NCBI RefSeq assembly: GCF_003014485.1
Contig: NZ_PYGA01000015.1
Location: 144,284-208,283 of the forward strand
DNA length: 64,000 nucleotides
Origin: Murinocardiopsis flavida
GTDB taxonomy: Bacteria; Actinomycetota; Actinomycetes; Streptosporangiales; Streptosporangiaceae
Direction of reading: 5' to 3'
The notes beneath the pieces were generated by a model. That model was not told the origin of the DNA and ran no database searches. It worked only from the letters and a program-made list of their open reading frames with translations. Positions 59,405 through 64,000 of the stretch are shown in pieces. Position numbers and translations under genes: made by a program. Each line of letters starts with the position of its first letter. Positions within the stretch are counted from its first letter, which is position 1.

Positions 59405-59610
59405 CCTCCTGCTGCGACCCCGAGCGGGCACGAGATGCCGAGCGCGGGGCGGCCCCATCCGGTGGCCCCCCGCGCGCTTGCTGGCGGCAGTCCGGCCGCT
59501 CTCAATAGAGTGATCACTGGTCGTGAACGACCATCGTCCTGTGGAGTCCGCACCGGTCCCGCAGACCCCCGGGACCGTACAAGCGTCTGCAACGAAAGTC
59601 CGGCGGTAAC

Positions 59611-60579
59611 GTGGCTAAGTCTGAGAATGCGCAGCGGGATTCTGCTGCCGTGGAGTCGGTCGACACGGACCAGCACGGCACGGACGACGACAGCACCGAG
59701 GACGCCCCCCAAGGGCCGTCCAACGGATCCTCCGAGGCGTCCGGCGACCCCGCGGGCTCGTCCGGTGAGTCCTCGGAGCCGTCCGCCGGGACGTCGGGTT
59801 CCTCCGGCGGGGCTTCGGGCTCGTCCGGCGGGCTCTCCGCTTCCTCCGGCGGGGCTTCGGGAGCGTCGAGCGGCGCTTCGAGTCCGAGTCCGTCCGGCGG
59901 GTCCTCGGGGGCTTCAGGCGGGTCCTCCGGCGCGTCCTCGGGGCCGAGCGCGGCCGCCAGTGGCACGGGCGGCTCCGGTGGCTCTGGAGGCGGTCTCAGC
60001 GGTTCCGGCAGCGGGGCGAAGACCGAGCGCGGCGCAACCGAATCCGCCGAGGCCGCTGCCGGCCCGGCGCGAGCAGAAGGCGGCCCCTACAGTGGCAGCG
60101 TCCCCCCGTCGCGAGGCGGCGCCCAGGCATCCTCGTCCGGCGGTCGCCCCATGACCGCGCCGGCGGCAGCGCCGCCCAGCGGGCCCTCGAAACCGGTGAA
60201 GGATTCCCGGAAGGCGCACCTCACCGTGAGCAGGGTGGAGCCGTGGTCGGTGATGAAGTTCAGCTTCGTCATCTCCCTCGTGTGCTTCATCATCCTGTTC
60301 GTGGCGATCGCCGTCATCTACGCGGTCCTGTCGGGCCTCGGCGTCTTCGACGCGGTGACCGACCTGGTCAGCTCCCTCACCGACGGCGGCGAAGGCGACG
60401 AACTCGCGCTGAACCCCGAGAGTTGGTTCTCCCCGGCGAAGGTGCTCGGCTACACCGGCCTGATCGGCGCCATGAACATCGTCCTGATCACCGCACTGGC
60501 GACGGTCGGCGCGATGCTCTACAACCTCGCGGCCGACCTGGTGGGCGGCATCGACGTCACCCTGAGCGAGACCGAGTAA
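59611..60579 (+). CDS. DUF3566 membrane protein with Ser/Gly-rich head
   Basis: The 322-residue protein has a low-complexity head of ~175 residues (GAS/SGG repeats) and a C-terminal DUF3566 domain (~195-320). The domain has two membrane helices (KFSFVISLVCFIILFVAIAV and IGAMNIVLITALATVGAMLY) and the conserved VSRVEPWSVMKFS start. The gene always follows gyrA in actinobacteria (Rv0007 in M. tuberculosis). A role at the division or growth zone is suggested for homologues but not settled. A terminator follows. Confidence 0.87.
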   Translation: MAKSENAQRDSAAVESVDTDQHGTDDDSTEDAPQGPSNGSSEASGDPAGSSGESSEPSAGTSGSSGGASGSSGGLSASSGGASGASSGASSPSPSGGSSGASGGSSGASSGPSAAASGTGGSGGSGGGLSGSGSGAKTERGATESAEAAAGPARAEGGPYSGSVPPSRGGAQASSSGGRPMTAPAAAPPSGPSKPVKDSRKAHLTVSRVEPWSVMKFSFVISLVCFIILFVAIAVIYAVLSGLGVFDAVTDLVSSLTDGGEGDELALNPESWFSPAKVLGYTGLIGAMNIVLITALATVGAMLYNLAADLVGGIDVTLSETE

Positions 60580-60600
60580 CCCCTCCCCCGCCACCAGCCA

Positions 60601-60633
60601 CGGACCCCCGCCGCCACCCGCAGCGGGGGTCCG
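60601..60633 (+). terminator. Terminator of the gyrBA-DUF3566 run
   Basis: CGGACCCCCGC (60601-60611) pairs perfectly with GCGGGGGTCCG (60623-60633). It lies 21 bases after the DUF3566 stop. Confidence 0.7.
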
Positions 60634-60761
60634 ATCACGTCCGGGGGCACGCTAGAATAGGCGGCGAGAACAGCACGGATCCACGCCGTTCTCCCCAGTC
60701 GCACCCACCCCGAACCCGTTCGCCGCGACGATTCGGATGCGATAGAGTCCCACCTGAACAA

Positions 60762-60835
60762 GGGCGTATAGCTCAGTCGGTTAGAGCGCATCCCTGATAA
60801 GGATGAGGCCCCAGGTTCAAGTCCTGGTACGCCCA
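60762..60835 (+). tRNA. ileT: tRNA-Ile (anticodon GAT)
   Basis: This is a 74-base cloverleaf. The acceptor GGGCGTA pairs with TACGCCC and is followed by discriminator A. The D-arm is in GCTCAGTCGGTTAGAGC, the anticodon loop is CTGATAA with GAT, and the T-arm is CCAGGTTCAAGTCCTGG. CCA is not encoded. TAGAGT at 60743-60748 is a likely -10. Its 3' half is probably the attachment site of the degenerate element to the right. Confidence 0.97.
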
Positions 60836-61005
60836 CACGTTTTCCCACTTCAGAGCCTGGTTTTCTCTCCTGAGAGCCGGGCTCTTGATCATTTGTCCGT
60901 CGTTTGTCCGTGCGGACGGTGCGGCATCTCCCGTCGGACGGCGGACTGAGGCGGTGCCTGGTGGTGTCGGGCGGACGCCTTCGCGCGGGTCCGCGGTGGC
61001 GGTCG
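60836..61005 (-). pseudogene. Possible remnant of an integrase C-terminus
   Basis: Read on the minus strand, this stretch ends SPALRRENQALKWENVW and then runs into the antisense of the tRNA. Such tails are seen where tyrosine integrase genes abut a tRNA attachment site. No catalytic residues (R, HxxR, Y) are present in the window, so at most the last ~50 codons remain. It could equally be untranslated sequence. Short direct repeats TTTGTCCGT occur at about 60893 and 60903. Confidence 0.3.
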
Positions 61006-61299
61006 TCACGGGTAGTCCCTCACTCTCGGTGACTCTCTCTGGTGCTCGGGGACGGGCACGTTCAGCGGGCGGAGGATCTCCGCGGCCGGAACCCGGTAGG
61101 TGTCGCCGTAGCGCAGGAGCCCGCAGGGGAACTCTCCGCGCTTGGCGAGTTCGTAGGCCGTCGTGCGGCCCATCTTCAGGGCCCGCGCCGCGGTCATCAG
61201 GTCGACGGCGGCGGGCAGGGCGTACAGCTCCGGGATGGTCAGGGGCGCCGGCACCGACTGCTCCTCTCGGCGAGGGTATGCGTCCTGCGGAGCGTTCAT
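61006..61299 (-). CDS. Excisionase-like helix-turn-helix protein
   Basis: The 97-residue protein has a MerR/excisionase-type winged helix: LMTAARALKMGRTTAYELAK, then RGEFPCGLLRYGDTYRVPAA. This is the HTH_17 form of Xis in actinomycete integrative elements (AICEs). ATG has GGAGAGG six bases upstream and overlaps the stop of the replication-relaxation gene (ATGA), which implies coupled expression. In pSAM2-like elements the order is rep-xis-int-attachment site; int is missing here. Confidence 0.78.
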   Translation of the reverse strand: MNAPQDAYPRREEQSVPAPLTIPELYALPAAVDLMTAARALKMGRTTAYELAKRGEFPCGLLRYGDTYRVPAAEILRPLNVPVPEHQRESPRVRDYP

Positions 61300-62210
61300 C
61301 GCGGCCTCTCCAGCGTCCGGACCTCGGAGGCGGAGATTCCATCCGAGGCCAGCCGCAGGTCCACCAGTGCGTCGTCGTTGGAATGCAGGGGCAGGAAGAC
61401 GCCGGCGGCCGGTCCCGCGTCCTTCAGCCACGGCAGCAGGGTGACCCCGATCCGCAGCTTCCACCGCTGGCTGTAGGAGGGTTCCGTGCGCCGGACCGCG
61501 GCCGCCAGGTCGCGCATCCGGGTGCGCAGAAGCCGCTCTCCGGCGCCGTCGAGGACGATCAGCAGGGCGGGGAAGACCGGGCCGTAGCGCTGCTTCCACG
61601 CGTGGGCCTCCAGTTCGCCGATCGTGCGCGGTGCGCGCCCGCGCAGTTGGGGCACGTAGTCCCGGTAGCGCTCGTAGGCCCTGATCTTGGCGGCCACGCG
61701 GTGCACGGGCATGGTGGCGCGGTCGACCTCCAGGAAGCACCACAGCGGGTACTCCGCCGCCTCGGTGCGCAGGACGTAGGACATGACCGCGTCGCTGATG
61801 ACGTGCCGGGAGGAGAACGCGCCCCGGCTGCCGTCGCGGTGGCGGTGCGCGACCTCGGGCGTCCACCCCAGCGGGTGGAGGCGGTCGCCGCGTCGGCGGG
61901 CGTGCTCCAGGAACGCCAGGCCGGCCTCGACCGTGGCGAGGGTGTGGTCCCGCAGTGGTCCGGCGGCCCGCACCGGTGTCATCCGGTAGCGGCGCGCGGT
62001 GACGCCGCCGCGGCCCTCCACCAGTTGGGCTCCGGTGTCGGTGGTGAACCACGCGGAGGAGCCTCCTCCCGGGCGGTGGATCCTCTCCACCAGCCCCTGG
62101 CCGCGCAGCCGGTTGAGGATCCGGGTCCTCCTAAGCCGACGATTTCTGGGCTGGTACAGAAACCGTTCTCTATGGCTAACGTACCAGTGCGCGGGAAATA
62201 GCCTCTGCAC
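61296..62210 (-). CDS. Replication-relaxation family protein, apparently 5'-truncated
   Basis: The frame encodes up to 304 residues. From RTRILNRLRGQGLVERIHRP onward it matches the Replic_Relax family, which includes presumed replication/relaxation proteins of actinomycete integrative plasmids: second half of a winged helix, then the ARRYRMTPVRAAGPLRDHTL and SRHVISDAVMSYVLRTEAAE region. The residues before ~30 do not resemble the family start, the first candidate GTG (62210) lies inside the DUF4236 gene, and there is no ribosome site. The natural N-terminus therefore seems to have been lost at a junction near 62130-62175. It may be a pseudogene. Confidence 0.6.
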   Translation of the reverse strand: MQRLFPAHWYVSHRERFLYQPRNRRLRRTRILNRLRGQGLVERIHRPGGGSSAWFTTDTGAQLVEGRGGVTARRYRMTPVRAAGPLRDHTLATVEAGLAFLEHARRRGDRLHPLGWTPEVAHRHRDGSRGAFSSRHVISDAVMSYVLRTEAAEYPLWCFLEVDRATMPVHRVAAKIRAYERYRDYVPQLRGRAPRTIGELEAHAWKQRYGPVFPALLIVLDGAGERLLRTRMRDLAAAVRRTEPSYSQRWKLRIGVTLLPWLKDAGPAAGVFLPLHSNDDALVDLRLASDGISASEVRTLERPR

Positions 62211-63222
62211 TTTCGGCGCGAGATGTCTGGATTAACCACGTGAGGCCCTGTGGGCTAGTGATTTCGATTGTCCCGTAGAGCATGACCGGAAGTACTGGGT
62301 TGTTGGAGTAACGGCGGTCAGGGCCACCCTTAACGTTCACATATTTCCATGTCTGGCCAACTTGAACGGAATCATGTGGAGGGGGGCCTGTGGTTTCAAT
62401 GAATTGGTTCTTTGACCCCCGGGCTACGAGATTCTCATAACTGATATCGCTGTAGTGCTTGTCGTCTCGGACAAGTATGCGGTCAGGAAGAAAATAAAGG
62501 CTTGTCTTTCCGGCTGCAATGGACGGAACGGCTACGTTCGTCGATAGGTGTCTTGGTCCGGTTGTTCCTGCGGAAGCCAACACGCGATTGACGAGGTTGT
62601 AGGCCCCAGCGTTGGTTTTGTGCTGGTAAGTAGTTTGCACTTTTCCTGATTGCAGGATTCGCCAAGTCATTTGTGACTGAATGAGCCAGTTCCAGTTTGT
62701 GACAAGGTGGTCGAACCACGCTGCGGGCGCATCGCTGACATCGTAGAAGAGAACGACCGTTCGGCGTGCCTGATCACGGAGGAAGAGCCACCAACAGAGC
62801 GGGGCGGCGAGTGCCCAGAGGATCAGCCCGAACGGCATGATCAACAAGCCGATGACGAAGGCCGCAATCGTTGCAGGCCACCCCAAGCTGATTCGCGTGG
62901 CCGCGACATTGAGCTGCTCGACGACGTCGCCGCCTCCGGTCGGCATGAGTGCCATCGATGACACTCCCGTAACGTCCTCCATGACGATCTCGCTAGGTTC
63001 GTCCGCCAACGAGGGCATCGTCGGTGGAGGGGAAATCCGAGCTGTGGAACCTGGCGATGTCGCTCGGTAGTAGACGCCGTTCCTGCCGATGGTCACGTAG
63101 TTTCCGCGTGGGCCAGTGCCAACTCGGAACCCGGGAAACCCGGAGCTGACTCCAAGGCCCGATTTGCTCAAGTTGAATCTGAACGGCCCGGCTTTCACGC
63201 TTCTGCGGAGATAGAACCCCAT
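62176..63222 (-). CDS. DUF4236 domain membrane protein
   Basis: This is a 348-residue protein. The N-terminal DUF4236 domain (1-55) is clear: GFYLRRSVKAGPFRFNLSKS, GLGVSSGFPGFRVGTGPRGN. A linker and two membrane helices (~105-140, AAFVIGLLIMPFGLILWALA) lead to a ~200-residue C-terminal cytoplasmic domain with PPPHDSVQVGQTWKYVNVKG and GTIEITSPQGLTWLI. I do not know a function for it. ATG at 63222 has GGAGGGG nine bases upstream. Base composition is visibly less GC-rich than the core genes, consistent with transfer. Its 3' end overlaps the truncated replication gene. Confidence 0.8.
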   Translation of the reverse strand: MGFYLRRSVKAGPFRFNLSKSGLGVSSGFPGFRVGTGPRGNYVTIGRNGVYYRATSPGSTARISPPPTMPSLADEPSEIVMEDVTGVSSMALMPTGGGDVVEQLNVAATRISLGWPATIAAFVIGLLIMPFGLILWALAAPLCWWLFLRDQARRTVVLFYDVSDAPAAWFDHLVTNWNWLIQSQMTWRILQSGKVQTTYQHKTNAGAYNLVNRVLASAGTTGPRHLSTNVAVPSIAAGKTSLYFLPDRILVRDDKHYSDISYENLVARGSKNQFIETTGPPPHDSVQVGQTWKYVNVKGGPDRRYSNNPVLPVMLYGTIEITSPQGLTWLIQTSRAESAEAISRALVR

Positions 63223-64000
63223 GGACGTCCCCCTCCAGGAATGCTCATCATGACGCAAGTTGTCACTGAATGGAAGGGTAGTTCGGCCTAACCGTGCCTG
63301 CTCAGTAGTTATGATCTTACAAAATTTTCTGACATGTTGAAGAAAACCTGCAATCCTTCAAACGTGCAGCTCCTGGTGCGAGACCATCTCGAAGCACTCG
63401 GGACACGTTTGGTATTCTAACTGGAACTAGGAGTCACGACGTGCGGCTGTTGCTATGCCTCCGAGACTTCTTCTGCCCGCAGCATCACTCCCCAAGACTG
63501 TGCTGAGCACTGCAAGGTCGCGCTACCTGTCGCAAGGTCACCATGCGACAATGGTCTGGCTGAGCAAGGCGACCTGCTCGTCATCGTGGACGCAGAATGG
63601 CGCGCCGTAGTCGCACTCTTGAACCGGCGACCAGTCTCGCACTGTGGGTAATGAGACAACGCCGTGAGACAAGCGTCGTTTGTATCATCAATTTCGCCCA
63701 ATTTGAATCCACGGTGTCCGATTTTCGGGTGAGATAAACCTCGGATTCCGCGTTCCCAGGGCTTCGGTGCAGGAGCGGCGAGACAAGTGAGACAACCGGG
63801 CCGCCCCTGGATGGGCTCACAGCGCGCAGCCGCCGGTGGTTCGCGCCGGAGTGCGCGAGAGTGGCCGGCGCCCTGACCGCCCAACGTCGCCGCACTCGGC
63901 ATCGCCCCATTACCTTCTGGAGCAGTCCCGCAATGGGGCTCCCGGCCTCCGGGCCCGGCATGACTTTGTGCCCCCTGTCACCCATGATCCGGGGGGTGGT
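63223..64000. other. No gene recognised; upstream region of the DUF4236 gene and beyond
   Basis: Bases 63223-63420 are AT-rich and should hold the DUF4236 promoter (minus strand). An inverted repeat TTGAAG (63337-63342) / CTTCAA (63356-63361) is a possible operator. From 63420 to the end there are only short frames with no ribosome site or domain match. A cluster of TGAGACAA repeats lies at 63652-63795. Confidence 0.45.
63652..63795. repeat. Cluster of TGAGACAA octamer repeats
   Basis: TGAGACAA occurs exactly at 63652, 63665 and 63788, with one-mismatch copies TGAGATAA at 63730 and CGAGACAA at 63779. All are on the + strand. The first two are 13 bases apart and the last two 9 bases apart. 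Clustered same-strand repeats of this kind are typical of protein-binding iterons or transposon-end sites; no partner gene is visible in the window. Confidence 0.5.

Noticed and set aside
56711..59458. 915-codon minus-strand frame opposite gyrA
   Set aside because: Antisense shadow of gyrA; no ribosome site or domain.
59740..60000. GC-rich repeats in the DUF3566 gene considered as a minisatellite
   Set aside because: They encode a Ser/Gly/Ala-rich head in frame and vary in unit length; ordinary low-complexity coding sequence.
60773..61005. Minus-strand peptide YQDLNLGPHPYQGCAL read as a protein end
   Set aside because: This peptide is the antisense translation of the tRNA-Ile gene, a common artefact. 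Only the part before it was kept as a weak integrase-tail candidate.
63441..63506. Short plus-strand peptide VRLLLCLRDFFCPQ, faintly like the zinc region of ISL3-type transposases
   Set aside because: Only about 20 codons before a stop, no flanking transposase sequence and no inverted repeats seen.

Overview
The window is from the chromosome of a high-GC, mycelial-type actinobacterium. The gene order, the very high GC at third codon positions, the paired Tat-exported amidases and the long DnaA linker fit Nocardiopsaceae or a close relative; that family-level placement is an inference. Nearly all of it is core chromosome around the replication origin. The last ~3 kb, beyond a tRNA-Ile gene, is accessory.

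Layout. 1-9.8 kb is a metabolic and stress-response flank: a partial AraC regulator, a DinB-like protein, an ABC exporter behind a SoxR-like box, a GMC oxidoreductase / HIT / enoyl-CoA hydratase group, a TetR gene, and a NemR-like TetR gene whose operator recurs in front of an alpha/beta hydrolase and a DJ-1/Hsp31-like gene. 9.9-12.5 kb is dnaB, interrupted by a class 3 intein. A promoter region with DnaA boxes separates it from a MATE pump. Two tandem Tat-exported peptidoglycan amidases follow, then rpsF-ssb-rpsR-rplI, a GT87 membrane protein, a class A PBP, inositol-3-phosphate synthase, a Pro-rich membrane protein, MFS and LysE transporters and CCA-adding enzyme.

29.4-40.6 kb is the conserved cell-wall and redox cluster left of the origin: DUF6049, two tandem murJ copies, a pseudokinase, sigM, its ZAS anti-sigma factor, and trxB-trxA behind a SigR-type promoter. 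40.6-54.3 kb is the origin region: parB, parA, rsmG, khpB/jag, yidC, yidD, rnpA, rpmH, then dnaA, oriC, dnaN, gnd, recF and dciA. Six good parS sites lie inside it. gyrB, gyrA, a DUF3566 gene and tRNA-Ile(GAT) follow.

Right of tRNA-Ile, an excisionase-like HTH gene overlaps a replication-relaxation gene that looks 5'-truncated. No integrase is intact. This looks like the decayed end of a tRNA-integrated actinomycete element. Next to it is a lower-GC DUF4236 membrane protein and ~0.8 kb with no recognisable gene but a cluster of short TGAGACAA repeats.

How it works together: DnaA, oriC, DnaN, DnaB, DciA, gyrase and ParAB/parS cover initiation, helicase loading, supercoiling and segregation. 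MurJ, the pseudokinase, the PBP and the amidases handle the wall. SigM/RsmA, TrxAB, the SoxR-like box and the NemR-like regulon are redox or electrophile responses. I see no wholly new multi-gene system. The best leads are the intein with its cysteine-rich endonuclease insert, the three-promoter TetR regulon, the DnaA-box cluster at dnaB, the small ORF coupled to the pseudokinase, and the tRNA-Ile island with its DUF4236 gene.
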